A DNA stretch of 64,000 bases from Novosphingobium naphthalenivorans NBRC 102051 (GTDB lineage Bacteria; Pseudomonadota; Alphaproteobacteria; Sphingomonadales; Sphingomonadaceae). The notes beneath the pieces were generated by a model. The model worked only from the letters and a program-made list of their open reading frames with translations, was not told where the DNA came from and did not search any database. Position numbers and translations under genes: made by a program. Each line of letters opens with the position of its first letter. Position 1 is the first letter of the stretch. The DNA is taken from contig NZ_BCTX01000011.1 of assembly GCF_001590985.1 (NCBI RefSeq), positions 1-64,000 on the forward strand, written 5' to 3'. Below, piece after piece: positions 1 through 10,969 of this stretch.

Positions 1-576
1 AGAGGACCTGCACTGATACCAAGATCGGCCCAGAGGAAGCCTAAGGGCAGCTATGCTGCTTTCAGTTGCCAAGACCGGACAGTCTCCTACCGGCCCATAT
101 CCAGTCGTACTGCGATGGCCGATCGCGGAAGCACTGGACGTCCACTATTGGCGAGACCTGCCGTTCGACACGTCACTTGGTAAGGACCGCAAAGTCCCAA
201 ACCTAGCCGTGGTTGAATGCCCGCTTCCCGGCGCGGGAAAATCGCTTTCGAATGGCGACAATGGCCGCAAAGGGACAGGATGAACGCCCTTTAATGCCCT
301 TTCCATTCCCAGTCATTCTCCGCGAAACCATTTTCCTACCGGTATCGGCCTGCGGTATCCTCGCCGCCATGTCCCAACAGCGTCATCCCTGCCATCGTGC
401 GGTTCCCGTCCGCGCCGGTGCTGCCATGCGCCGGTCACAAGGTGACACTTCGCGCCGCAAGGTGACAGGTTTACCGCGTAAAGTGACACATCACCCGCAT
501 AAGGTGACACTTCCGGGCCAAGGTGACAGGTTTTCCTCAGGACTGTGTAAAGCGTGTCAACCAGGGCGTAACCTTG
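1..576. other. Leading region with no supportable gene
   Basis: Open frames here (for example 53-283 and 213 onward on plus, 313-510 on minus) have no recognisable domain, no good ribosome-binding site and no conserved-looking composition. The only structure I see is the set of spaced 9-bp repeats at 439-528. The sequence could be a remnant of a mobile element or simple intergenic DNA at the edge of the argJ operon. Confidence 0.4.
439..528. repeat. Five AAGGTGACA repeats at about 20-bp spacing
   Basis: AAGGTGACA occurs at 439-447, 459-467, 501-509 and 520-528, and as AAAGTGACA at 480-488. The start-to-start distances are 20, 21, 21 and 19 bp, close to two helical turns, so all copies would face the same side of the DNA. 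The spacers between copies differ. Such phased repeats occur at the ends of IS21-family elements, in iteron clusters and in multi-site operators. No istA/istB or rep gene is visible, so the assignment stays open. Confidence 0.65.
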
Positions 577-592
577 CGCCGCGCGGGCGGCG
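577..592 (-). terminator. Short GC hairpin just behind the phosphatase gene
   Basis: CGCCGC (577-582) pairs with GCGGCG (587-592) across a 4-nt loop, four bases beyond the stop codon of the inositol-monophosphatase-family gene on the minus strand. There is no T-run, so it is at most a weak or Rho-assisted 3-prime end. Confidence 0.3.
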
Positions 593-596
593 GAAA

Positions 597-1418
597 TCAG
601 CCCAGCGCCGCGAGACGCTCCGCCAGATCGTCGAACAGCGCTTTCGACGAGGCGCCGATCATCCCGCGCCGTTCGAATTCATCGACGCGGTAGGGCGAGC
701 CGTCCGGCCGGGCGCAGAAGCCGCCCGCTTCGTTGAGGAACAGCGCGCCCGCCGCATGGTCCCAGGGCAGGGTGCGCTCGAAGACCGAGAGGTCGTTGGT
801 TCCGAGCACGATGCGGGGGTACTGCTCGGCGGCGCAGCGCGGGATGTCGACGAGGCGGTAGTGCGGGGCGATGTGCTCGCGGATCTGTTCGCGGCGGGCC
901 TGTTCGAGGAACACCAGCGAAATCGCGGCGACCGGCAATGCCTCGCCGCTGGGCGTGGCCATGACGCGCTCGCCGTCGATCCAGGCGCCGGCGCCCTTGC
1001 CCGCGTGGCAGAAGCGGCCGGTCAGGCAGTCGAGGATCCAGCCGCCCAGCGTCTCGCCCTTGTCCGCCAGCGCGACGAGCACGCCGAAGGGGGGCTTTCC
1101 GGCGGCGAAGTTGTTGGTGCCGTCGAGCGGGTCGACGATCCAGCACAGGCGGTCCTTGAGCCGGTCCATCACGCTGGCATCGGCGAACGTCGCTTCCTCG
1201 CCCACCACGGCCGCTTCGGGCAGCAGGGCGGAGAGCCGCTCGGTCAGCAGCGCCTCGCTGTCCTTGTCGGCCACCGTCACCACGTCACCGGGCGCCTTGG
1301 CATCGATCTCGGCGCTGGAGAGCGACTGGTAGCGCGGCAGGATCGCGCGCTCGCTCGCCTCGCGCATGATGGCTTCGACAGCGCGGGTGAACGTGGGGGT
1401 GAAGGCAGGCGTGATCAT
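597..1418 (-). CDS. Inositol monophosphatase family phosphatase
   Basis: The product is a 273-residue Mg-dependent phosphomonoesterase of the IMPase/FIG superfamily. The metal site is visible: Glu74-Glu75 in VVGEEATF, then the DPLDGTNNF block with Asp96 and Asp99, and a C-terminal PWDHAAG block that supplies the second aspartate. Family members hydrolyse inositol phosphates, histidinol phosphate (HisN) or PAP (CysQ). Position behind argJ is compatible with a HisN-type amino-acid role, but the sequence alone does not decide. The frame stays open far upstream, but the ATG at 1418 overlaps the stop of the GST gene as ATGA, so that start is chosen. It is the last gene of the argJ operon. Confidence 0.85.
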   Translation of the reverse strand: MITPAFTPTFTRAVEAIMREASERAILPRYQSLSSAEIDAKAPGDVVTVADKDSEALLTERLSALLPEAAVVGEEATFADASVMDRLKDRLCWIVDPLDGTNNFAAGKPPFGVLVALADKGETLGGWILDCLTGRFCHAGKGAGAWIDGERVMATPSGEALPVAAISLVFLEQARREQIREHIAPHYRLVDIPRCAAEQYPRIVLGTNDLSVFERTLPWDHAAGALFLNEAGGFCARPDGSPYRVDEFERRGMIGASSKALFDDLAERLAALG

Positions 1419-2038
1419 GTGAGCGGGATCATCACCTGCTGCGCAAAGCCGGGGCGGGCCTTGATGCGGCCATACCAGTCCGCGATCGCGGGGAACTCCG
1501 GCTTGTCGAACGGCAGGCTGAACCATGTATAGGCATAGACGCCCATCGGGATGTCGCCGATGCCGAACTGGCCGCCGGAGAGCCAGGGCTTTTCGCCGAG
1601 ATAGCGTTCCATGACCGTCAGGTGCTGGGCGCAGGCGGCCACGCGCTGTTCGATCGCGGCCATGTCCCATTGCTCGCGCGGTGTGCGGGCGAAGCTCAGG
1701 AACGGCAGGCGCTGGGCATCGGCATAGGCGAACTGCCAGTCCATCCAGCGCTCGGCCAGCGCGCGGTCGATGGGATCGGCGGGGAACCAGCGCTCGCCGC
1801 CGTATTCGGCCGCCATGTAGCGCAGGATGGTGTTCGATTCCCACAGCGCGACCTTGCCGTCCTCGATCATCGGGACAAGGCGATTGGGGTTCCTGGCGAG
1901 GTACGCCTCGGTGTAGCCGAACTGGCCGCCGATATCGCGGCGCTCGTATGTCAGGCCGAGTTCTTCCGCGAACCACGCCACTTTCTTGACGTTGTGCGAG
2001 TTGAGCCGACCCCAGAGGATGAAGAACGGCGTGGCCAT
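1415..2038 (-). CDS. Glutathione S-transferase family protein
   Basis: The 207-residue protein has GST architecture. The thioredoxin-like N-terminal domain (about 1-80) starts with a strand and a likely catalytic Ser14 in RLNSHNVKKV, and carries the glutathione-binding NRLVPMIED and WESNTILRY segments with the cis-proline. A helical C-terminal domain (about 90-200) follows, with the N-capping motif in FGIGDIPMGVY. It resembles the bacterial YfcG/theta-like group. It is coupled on both sides: its ATG shares one base with the argJ stop, and its stop overlaps the phosphatase start. The substrate is unknown; a detoxification or disulfide-reductase role is the family expectation. Confidence 0.85.
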   Translation of the reverse strand: MATPFFILWGRLNSHNVKKVAWFAEELGLTYERRDIGGQFGYTEAYLARNPNRLVPMIEDGKVALWESNTILRYMAAEYGGERWFPADPIDRALAERWMDWQFAYADAQRLPFLSFARTPREQWDMAAIEQRVAACAQHLTVMERYLGEKPWLSGGQFGIGDIPMGVYAYTWFSLPFDKPEFPAIADWYGRIKARPGFAQQVMIPLT

Positions 2039-3264
2039 CAGCTTCGGTAATCCGCGTTGATCGAGATGTAGCCGTGCGTGAGATCGCAGGTCCAGACGGT
2101 GGCGAGGCCGTCGCCAAGGCCCAGATCGACTTCGATCGTCACGTCATGCCCCTTGAGGTGTTCCGCCACCGGCGCTTCGTCGTAGTCGGCGAGCGGCAGG
2201 CCCTCAAGCGCGGCCCAGATGCCGCCGAAGCCGATCGAGAGCTTGTCGCGGTCGGCCGGTTCGCCAGCCTTGCCCACGGCCATGACCACGCGGCCCCAGT
2301 TGGCATCCTCGCCCGCAATCGCGGTCTTCACCAGCGGGGAATTGGCGATGGCAAGGCCCACCTTGCGCGCACTCTCGTCCGAGACGGCGCCACTGACAGT
2401 CACGGCGATGAATTTCTGCGCCCCTTCGCCGTCGCGCACGACGAGGTGGGCGAGCTGGCGGCACACGTCATGGACAGCGGCGTAGAAGGCATCGGCGCCC
2501 GGGCTCTCGAACGAAGTGAGCGGCGCGTTTCCTGCCTTGCCGGTGGCGAAGGCGAGAACGGTGTCGCTGGTCGAAGTGTCCGAATCGACCGTGATGCACG
2601 AGAAGGTGCCGAGATTCGCGGCGGAAAGGCATTCCTGCAGGAACGCGGGATCGACGGCCGCGTCGGTGAAGAGATAGCCCAGCATGGTCGCCATGTCGGG
2701 CGCGATCATGCCCGAGCCCTTGATGATGGCGCTGATCGTGATCTTGGTATCGCCCACCATGGCCGTGGCCGTCGCACCCTTGGCGAAAGTGTCCGTGGTG
2801 GCGATGGTGTTGGCCGCGTCTTCCCAAGAGCAGGGCTCTGCGCTCAGGGCCTTGGCCACGCCCTCGCGCGCCTTGTCCTTGGGCAGCGGCACGCCGATCA
2901 CGCCGGTCGAGGAGACGAAGACCTGCTCCTTGGGGCAGCCGAGGTGAGCGGCGACTTGATCCATGATCTGCTCCACCGCCTCGCGCCCGCGATAGCCGGT
3001 GAAGGCGTTGGAATTGCCCGCGTTCACCACCAGCGCCCGGGCCGCACCCTGCTTCACGTTGGCGCGGCCGAGTTCCACTTCGCTGGAACAGCACAAGTTC
3101 TTGGTGAACACACCCGCGACGGCCGTGCCTTCCTTGAAAGTGACGTAAGTGAGGTCGCAGCGGCCCCAGTCCTTGTAACCCGCGCGCACCACGTGCGGCG
3201 TGACGCCGGCGATCTGCGGCAGAGCGGGGAAGGGCGTGGCGAGCGGAGAGACGGGATAAGCCAT
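2038..3264 (-). CDS. argJ: Bifunctional ornithine acetyltransferase / N-acetylglutamate synthase ArgJ
   Basis: ArgJ transfers acetyl groups from N-acetylornithine to glutamate, closing the cyclic arginine pathway in the cytoplasm. The 408-residue length is typical. The precursor is self-cleaved before a nucleophilic threonine, visible here as Thr193 in PDMATMLGYLFTD. The oxyanion block SSTGVIG (about 118-124) and GSGMIAP are also present. The ATG at 3264 (MAYPVSP) is preferred over an in-frame upstream ATG at 3300 because family members start near this point. It is the first gene of the operon with the GST and phosphatase genes, with a one-base overlap to the next start. Confidence 0.95.
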   Translation of the reverse strand: MAYPVSPLATPFPALPQIAGVTPHVVRAGYKDWGRCDLTYVTFKEGTAVAGVFTKNLCCSSEVELGRANVKQGAARALVVNAGNSNAFTGYRGREAVEQIMDQVAAHLGCPKEQVFVSSTGVIGVPLPKDKAREGVAKALSAEPCSWEDAANTIATTDTFAKGATATAMVGDTKITISAIIKGSGMIAPDMATMLGYLFTDAAVDPAFLQECLSAANLGTFSCITVDSDTSTSDTVLAFATGKAGNAPLTSFESPGADAFYAAVHDVCRQLAHLVVRDGEGAQKFIAVTVSGAVSDESARKVGLAIANSPLVKTAIAGEDANWGRVVMAVGKAGEPADRDKLSIGFGGIWAALEGLPLADYDEAPVAEHLKGHDVTIEVDLGLGDGLATVWTCDLTHGYISINADYRS

Positions 3265-3342
3265 GGATGCAGCGCGTAGCGCATGACTGTTACAGGTCAA
3301 GCGTTGCCGAACACCTTCGCCGGGTTGAACGGAGGTTAAAGC

Positions 3343-4017
3343 TTGGAAAGTGTGTTTACAGACGAACTGCGGATTATCATGAGTAGCGCTATGCTAATGA
3401 TTATTCCGCCGTTTTCAGCCACTTTACCGGCATCACCCAACGCCACGGAGGCGCTTCAAGTTGAAGCGGCCACGTTGACGCGTGACAAAGCCAGTCCGGC
3501 GATACCGCTTGGAGATCCCGGCGGATGGATCCGTTCGTCGGATTACCCCTCGACTGCGGTGTCAGATGAAAGTGAAGGGCGCGTTTCGGTCGTCCTTAAA
3601 GTTGACCCGCAAGGCCGTGTGGCTTCCTGCACCGTAACGGTCAGCAGTGGCATTGCGACTTTGGATGACACGGCCTGCAACCTTATGGTTCTGCGCGCCG
3701 TGTTCAGCCCGGCAACGGATGCCAAGGGTAAGCCGACATGGGGAAGCTACCGCACCAGCGTAGTCTGGAAAATGAACGACCCGCTTCCCGTGCCCGAAGC
3801 AAAGTCGGCGACGACGTCTTTCATCATCAATACCGATGGAACGACGAGCGAATGCCATATGGAAGCAAAGGGTTTGACACCTGATGAGATCGAACAAAGC
3901 CTGAAATTCTGCAGGAACGCTGCCTACCTTCCAGCCACAGATGCATATGGGGAGCCAATAGCGCTCCGGGTTCGTTTCACCAACAAGTTGGAAGTAGAGC
4001 CTTTAACCGGAAAGTAG
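3343..4017 (+). CDS. TonB C-terminal-domain (energy transducer-like) protein
   Basis: The 224-residue protein has a TonB-C-like domain at about 60-145: a WIRSSDYPS start, a GRVSVVLKVDPQGRVASCTV strand pair, and the cysteine-containing SGIATLDDTAC and FSPATDAKGKP segments. A second, weaker copy of the strand pattern follows (about 155-215, TSFIINTDGTTSEC then FCRNAAYLPATDAYGEP), so the protein looks like two tandem TonB-C units. The start is TTG at 3343 with GGAGG eight bases ahead (3331-3335). The later ATG at 3379 has no such site but would leave a more ordinary signal peptide. I see no proline-rich spacer, so it may be a stand-alone periplasmic protein rather than a working TonB. Confidence 0.7.
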   Translation: MESVFTDELRIIMSSAMLMIIPPFSATLPASPNATEALQVEAATLTRDKASPAIPLGDPGGWIRSSDYPSTAVSDESEGRVSVVLKVDPQGRVASCTVTVSSGIATLDDTACNLMVLRAVFSPATDAKGKPTWGSYRTSVVWKMNDPLPVPEAKSATTSFIINTDGTTSECHMEAKGLTPDEIEQSLKFCRNAAYLPATDAYGEPIALRVRFTNKLEVEPLTGK

Positions 4018-4084
4018 CGGTATTGGGCGGACCGTCCCATCTGCGAGGTAGACACTGCTGATCTCCCGCCCTATCTGCATTCCC

Positions 4085-4363
4085 ATGGCCAATCGCCTGC
4101 TCCTGACCCTGCTTGCCTTGCTTACAGGCCTTGCCGCGCAAATCGGCCCGGCCGAGGCGCGTGCGTCGCAGGTTGCCAGTATGCAGGTCGCGGTGCTCGG
4201 AGAGGCCGCTCAGGCCAAGGCGCCGCGTGCGCCGGTTGCCCTGGCCCGCTTGCCCGAACCGGGGCGCCTCAACACCCGGCGGCACGCCCCGGCGCTGACG
4301 CAAGCGCCGATGGCCCTTGCCGTTCCGGCTGTCCTGACCGGGATCGACCGCGCCCGCGAATAG
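4085..4363 (+). CDS. Small exported protein upstream of secA, function unknown
   Basis: The 92-residue product starts with a clear signal sequence (MANRLLLTLLALLTGLAAQ with A-x-A-type sites near residue 25). An Ala/Pro/Arg-rich tail without cysteines or a known domain follows. The gene lies 114 bp ahead of secA on the same strand, and a short hairpin with a T-run separates the two. This position matches that of secM in enterobacteria, whose stalled export controls secA translation. The SecM arrest sequence and the RAPP motif of ApdA/ApdP-type arrest peptides are absent. The ribosome-binding site is weak. It could also be an ordinary small periplasmic protein. Confidence 0.55.
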   Translation: MANRLLLTLLALLTGLAAQIGPAEARASQVASMQVAVLGEAAQAKAPRAPVALARLPEPGRLNTRRHAPALTQAPMALAVPAVLTGIDRARE

Positions 4364-4385
4364 CGGCCTTCGCGCAAACCGGCTT

Positions 4386-4407
4386 TCGCTTTTCAGCGAG
4401 TTTTTTC
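4386..4407 (+). terminator. Intrinsic-terminator-like hairpin in the secA leader
   Basis: TCGCT (4386-4390) and AGCGA (4395-4399) pair around a TTTC loop, and G plus six T residues follow directly (4400-4406). It sits 23 bp behind the small exported gene and 71 bp ahead of secA, so it could end the upstream transcript or act as an attenuator. The stem is short. Confidence 0.5.
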
Positions 4408-4477
4408 GACGCGCCCGTCCTGATGCCGGCGCGTACTCGAACCCATACACAGTCATCCAAGAACAGGGATTCCGCCC

Positions 4478-7216
<2,739 letters not shown>

Positions 7217-7330
7217 GCCAGCGCGCATTCGTCCGGCCGCCGGGAAAGGGCGCACCGGCGCGGGCCCGATAGCGGCCGCAACCTGCCTATGCCGGCCTGC
7301 TCCGTGCTGGCCGGTTCCGGCATGACAACG

Positions 7331-7359
7331 GCCTCATCGCCCCTTTAGCGCGATGAGGC
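7331..7359 (+). terminator. Hairpin downstream of secA
   Basis: A perfect 10-bp inverted repeat (GCCTCATCGC 7331-7340, GCGATGAGGC 7350-7359) with a 9-nt loop lies 115 bp beyond the secA stop. There is no T-run behind it, so it is a terminator or an mRNA-stabilising hairpin of uncertain strength. Confidence 0.45.
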
Positions 7360-7550
7360 GTATCGCCTGACCGGCCTCCTCAATTCTGTTTGGCTTCGCG
7401 TCGCCGGAGCTTGCCTTTTGCGGGCGATCGCCCGCAGGCGGCGGGGATGACGTGCGGCCCTGCCGGTCACGGTTCCACCCCTCCAATACGTCACGCCTAT
7501 TTCCGGAAACGTCGCCATCTGGCCATCCATGTTGTGCAATTGCGAGATTA

Positions 7551-7572
7551 ACTATATTCCATCGTATATAGT
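7551..7572. promoter_or_regulatory. Palindromic operator candidate ACTATAT-N8-ATATAGT
   Basis: Two perfect 7-bp arms, 7551-7557 and 7566-7572, lie in the only AT-rich stretch before the uptake operon, 42 bp ahead of the receptor start. The arms do not match a Fur box. Position and symmetry fit a repressor site for a metal- or ligand-responsive regulator not encoded nearby. Confidence 0.5.
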
Positions 7573-7613
7573 GAGTCGGGGGGAGAGGGCGATCTGGTCA
7601 AGCTAGGGGGCTT

Positions 7614-9920
7614 ATGACGATGGATTCTGGGGGACCGCTTTCGTTCGCGATTGCCGCAAGGCGACTGTCATTTGCGGGAGGCATGGCGCTTGGTCTGATG
7701 CCGGTGCCGGGGCTGGCGGCCGATGCAGACGAGGGTGAAACTGCTGCGTCGTCTATTCTCGTCATCGGCGTGCCGCCGCCGGACAGCGAGACCCAGGTCG
7801 GGCAAAAGGACAGCACGGCCACTGTCTATGAAACTGGCGCCAGAGGCATTGATCTGAAGGGATCACCGGGCGGCGCCAATATCTATCATGCGCTCTCGCT
7901 GTTGCCCGGCGTCAATGCCGGATCGGCCGATGCCATCGGGCTGGCCAATATCCCGGGCGGCAACAAGGGGCTGCGTGTGCGCGGCGATCTTATGAGTCAC
8001 GGTGCGGCGGGCACAATTGACGGGATCCCGATCAGCAGCCTCAATCCCGGCCCGGGCATGATGTTTCTGGTCGACAGCGGCAATCTGGCAGGGCTCTCGC
8101 TGGCGCAGGGGCCGATCGCGCCCAATATGCCGGCCTTTATCACGGCGGCGGGCGTGGCCGATATGCAGATCGACTGGCCGCACGACGAACCGGGACTGCA
8201 AACAACGCTTGCAGCCGGCAGCCACAATTTCATGCGCGGCTTCGTGCGCGCCGATAGTGGAACCATGGGCAATGCCTCACTGTTCCTGTCGGGCTCGTGG
8301 GCCAGTGCGGACAAGTGGCGCGGCCTTGGCCGTTCGCCCGACGGCAATCTCAATCTCACCGGTGGTTTCAAGGTGGCGAGTGGCGGACTGACCGCAAAGC
8401 TGCTCGCCACTTACGTCGACAGCGCGCAGTACAACTATCGTGCGCTCACATATGATCAGGCGCGCGACCTCGGCACATGCCGCGACTTCGATTTCCTGAC
8501 GACGGTGCCGGCTGCACAATCCGACCGCTGGCAATATTACCGCTACAATCGCCAATCGTTCAAGAACACGCTCGTGCTGGGCGATATCAGCTATGACTTC
8601 GGTGATAGCGCGCGGATCACCTTCAAGCCTTACTACATGAAGGAGAAGGGCGAGTATTTCGATGGCATGAGCACGGGTATCGTGCGCAACTGGCTGATCA
8701 ATCACGATTTCTACGGGTTCGTTGCCGAAGGCGCGGCACGCGTTTCGATCTTCGAGCTGCGCGCCGGGATCTGGCACGGCCTGTTCGATCCGCCGGGCCC
8801 GCCGACCACGATCAAACTCTATACGCCCGATGGCAAAGGGGGCTTCAGCGCCGCACGCTGGATGATGCTGGTAAAGCCGACCGAGCATCACCGGATCGAC
8901 AGCCTCTATGGCATGGTCACGGCCCAGACCGGCGGGCTCACGCTCGATCTGGGGGCCCGCTACATCCGTCAGGTCGCCGCCGGGCTGACGTTCTACAACA
9001 CGGCCGGTATCGGCGATGTCAGCGTTGCCGAAGCCTTTGATGCCTCGACAGGCATCGTCGCATCGCGCAGTGCAGACCGGAAAGTCATGCATGCGTTTCT
9101 GCCATATGGCGGGCTGCGCTACGAATTCTCGCCCCGGCTTGCCTGGCACCTCGCGGCCGGGCGCAATTACGGCTCGGCCGGCTTTGACGTCTGGCCGACC
9201 TATCAGCAGAACTTCGCTGCTTTCAACGCCGCCGGGCTGACCGCCAACGTGCTCTGGCAGAATCTCCGCCCTGAAATCACCACGGCGGTGGACATGGGCC
9301 TGAAGTGGACGTTCCCGGGCGGGTTCTTTTCCCCCACCGTCTATTTCGCCGACAGCAAGGACCGTTCGGTTGCCTATGACAACGGCATAGGTCTTTCCTA
9401 TGCGCAGAACGTTGCCAAAAGCCGTGCCTATGGCGTCCAGGCGGCGCTGCAATGGGCACCGGCAGAGGCCGTGGAACTGTTCGGATCGGCGTCATGGGGG
9501 ATCAACAAGTTCCGCGAGGATCTGCCGGTCCTTTCGGGCACTTCGTCGACTTCCGCGACACAAGTCAAAGGGCTGCAGTTCCCCGATGCGCCGAAATTCA
9601 TGGCGACGGCCGGCATGACGCTCTCGTTGGGAAACGCCCATTTCACACCGGTGCTCTCGGCGATGAGCAAGCGCTATGCCGATACCGCGCATGAACAGCC
9701 CATCGCAGGCCGGGTGACGCTCGATCTGAATGCGGGCTATACGATCAGGACCCTGAAACCGGGAACAGTCGATCTCTCGATTTCCGTCATCAACGTGTTT
9801 GACAAGAAGTACATCGACATGATCAACGCATCTTACTTCGCGCAGACCAGCACGAGCACAGCCGCCTTCTATCCCGGCGCGCCGCGTACCGTGATCGGCA
9901 AGGTGGGCTTTCGTTTCTGA
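7614..9920 (+). CDS. TonB-dependent receptor of a metal/chelate uptake operon
   Basis: The 768-residue outer-membrane receptor has a signal sequence ending near GLAADADEG, a short TonB-box-like ASSILVIG segment, and a plug domain at about 55-165 (GLRVRGDLMSHG and IDGIPISS). A 22-strand barrel follows, ending in the aromatic KVGFRF. It is translationally coupled to the binding protein (TGATG overlap), and the permease and ATPase follow. That set makes it the outer-membrane entry of a TonB plus FecCD-type ABC system for an iron chelate, cobalamin-like compound or other metal complex. It is rather divergent in the plug and shows no siderophore-specific signature. ATG at 7614 or 7620 could be used; AGGGGG lies at 7605-7610. 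Confidence 0.88.
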   Translation: MTMDSGGPLSFAIAARRLSFAGGMALGLMPVPGLAADADEGETAASSILVIGVPPPDSETQVGQKDSTATVYETGARGIDLKGSPGGANIYHALSLLPGVNAGSADAIGLANIPGGNKGLRVRGDLMSHGAAGTIDGIPISSLNPGPGMMFLVDSGNLAGLSLAQGPIAPNMPAFITAAGVADMQIDWPHDEPGLQTTLAAGSHNFMRGFVRADSGTMGNASLFLSGSWASADKWRGLGRSPDGNLNLTGGFKVASGGLTAKLLATYVDSAQYNYRALTYDQARDLGTCRDFDFLTTVPAAQSDRWQYYRYNRQSFKNTLVLGDISYDFGDSARITFKPYYMKEKGEYFDGMSTGIVRNWLINHDFYGFVAEGAARVSIFELRAGIWHGLFDPPGPPTTIKLYTPDGKGGFSAARWMMLVKPTEHHRIDSLYGMVTAQTGGLTLDLGARYIRQVAAGLTFYNTAGIGDVSVAEAFDASTGIVASRSADRKVMHAFLPYGGLRYEFSPRLAWHLAAGRNYGSAGFDVWPTYQQNFAAFNAAGLTANVLWQNLRPEITTAVDMGLKWTFPGGFFSPTVYFADSKDRSVAYDNGIGLSYAQNVAKSRAYGVQAALQWAPAEAVELFGSASWGINKFREDLPVLSGTSSTSATQVKGLQFPDAPKFMATAGMTLSLGNAHFTPVLSAMSKRYADTAHEQPIAGRVTLDLNAGYTIRTLKPGTVDLSISVINVFDKKYIDMINASYFAQTSTSTAAFYPGAPRTVIGKVGFRF

Positions 9921-10969
9921 TGACTGGCAACCTCTTCGCCAGGATCGGCCTTCTCGTTTTCCTGTCTCTCGCCTGGCTGTCCGTTCCGGCCGGCGCGCGC
10001 ACCGTGCGTGACATGGCCGGGCGGAGCGTTATCGTCCCCGATCGCGTCGTGCGCGTCTATGCGGGCGCGCCGCCCGTGACGCAGATCGTACATGCGCTTG
10101 CGCCCGATACTTTGGTCTCGTTCAACGCTTCCGGCATGGGCAGCGTGCCCAAGGCCTATGCGCCGTTTCTGGGCGCCCGCACAGCGGCATTGCCCAATCT
10201 CGGCAACATGATGGGCCACGGGATGACGGCCGATATCGAGGCGGTGCTGGCGGCACGGCCCGATCTTGTGATCCTCTGGAAGAACGGTTTCATCGACAAC
10301 GGCATCACGCTCGCCCGCTTCAGGGCCGCGAAAGTGCCGGTGCTGCTGCTCCAGCTCGATACGCTGGACGACATGCGGCGCGCCTTTGTGCTGCTGGGCG
10401 ATGCGCTGGGCCGGCAGTCGCGAGCGCGTCTGCTGGCCGGCTATATCGCCCGGACACAGGCCCGGATGCGCAAGTTCGCGGCTTCGATCCCTCCGGCAAA
10501 GCGCGTGCGGGTCTTTTATGCGGAATCGCCTGACGGGCTCGCGACCGATTGCGATCGTTCCTTCCATGCGCGGCCGATCGCGGATGCGGCGGGGCAGAAC
10601 GTCTATCGCTGCACCCAGTCCGGCGTGATGGGCATGGAGCGGATTTCGCTTGAGCAGATCATCGCCTTCGCGCCGGACGTGATCGTGACGCCAGACCCCG
10701 GCTTTCCCGCCCGCGCCCGCGCCGACAGCCGCTGGCGCAAGGTTCCCGCGGTCGCCGCCAACCGCTTCGTGGTGGTGCCGGCCGTGCCGTTCAACTGGAT
10801 AGACCGCCCGCCGGGCTACATGCAGGCGATCGGCATTCCCTATCTGGCCAGCCGTTTCTATCCCGGCCGTTTCCGGTTCGACGCCAAAGCGGAAACCCGG
10901 GCGTTCTACCGCCTGTTCCTGCAGCATGAGCCCACCGGCGCGGAACTAGACAGGGTCCTGACGCCCTGA
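9920..10969 (+). CDS. Periplasmic substrate-binding protein of FecB/BtuF type
   Basis: The 349-residue protein has a signal peptide (LVFLSLAWLSVPAGA) and the class III binding-protein layout: an N-lobe opening with RTVRDMAGRSVIVPDRVVR, ADIEAVLAARPDLVIL in the middle, and a long helix before the C-lobe with LEQIIAFAPDVIV. A DRPPGYMQAIGIPYLA segment near the end is characteristic of family members that often work in metal uptake. It delivers substrate to the permease encoded next. Its start shares a base with the receptor stop and its own stop overlaps the permease start. The ligand cannot be read from the sequence. Confidence 0.88.
   Translation: MTGNLFARIGLLVFLSLAWLSVPAGARTVRDMAGRSVIVPDRVVRVYAGAPPVTQIVHALAPDTLVSFNASGMGSVPKAYAPFLGARTAALPNLGNMMGHGMTADIEAVLAARPDLVILWKNGFIDNGITLARFRAAKVPVLLLQLDTLDDMRRAFVLLGDALGRQSRARLLAGYIARTQARMRKFAASIPPAKRVRVFYAESPDGLATDCDRSFHARPIADAAGQNVYRCTQSGVMGMERISLEQIIAFAPDVIVTPDPGFPARARADSRWRKVPAVAANRFVVVPAVPFNWIDRPPGYMQAIGIPYLASRFYPGRFRFDAKAETRAFYRLFLQHEPTGAELDRVLTP

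Larger units (their letters stand above)
7217..7613. other. Intergenic region between secA and the uptake operon
   Basis: This 397-bp stretch holds a secA-downstream hairpin (7331-7359), a smaller CCGGCC/GGCCGG inverted repeat (7292-7314) and an AT-rich promoter segment with a palindrome (7551-7572) before the receptor gene. I see no convincing gene. Confidence 0.6.

Noticed and set aside
4300-4363. SecM-type arrest sequence at the end of the small protein upstream of secA
   Set aside because: Neither the SecM FxxxxWIxxxxGIRAGP pattern nor a RAPP motif is present; only position supports the idea.
7345-7539. 64-codon open frame on minus between secA and the uptake operon
   Set aside because: Arg-rich, overlaps the secA hairpin, no ribosome-binding site or domain.
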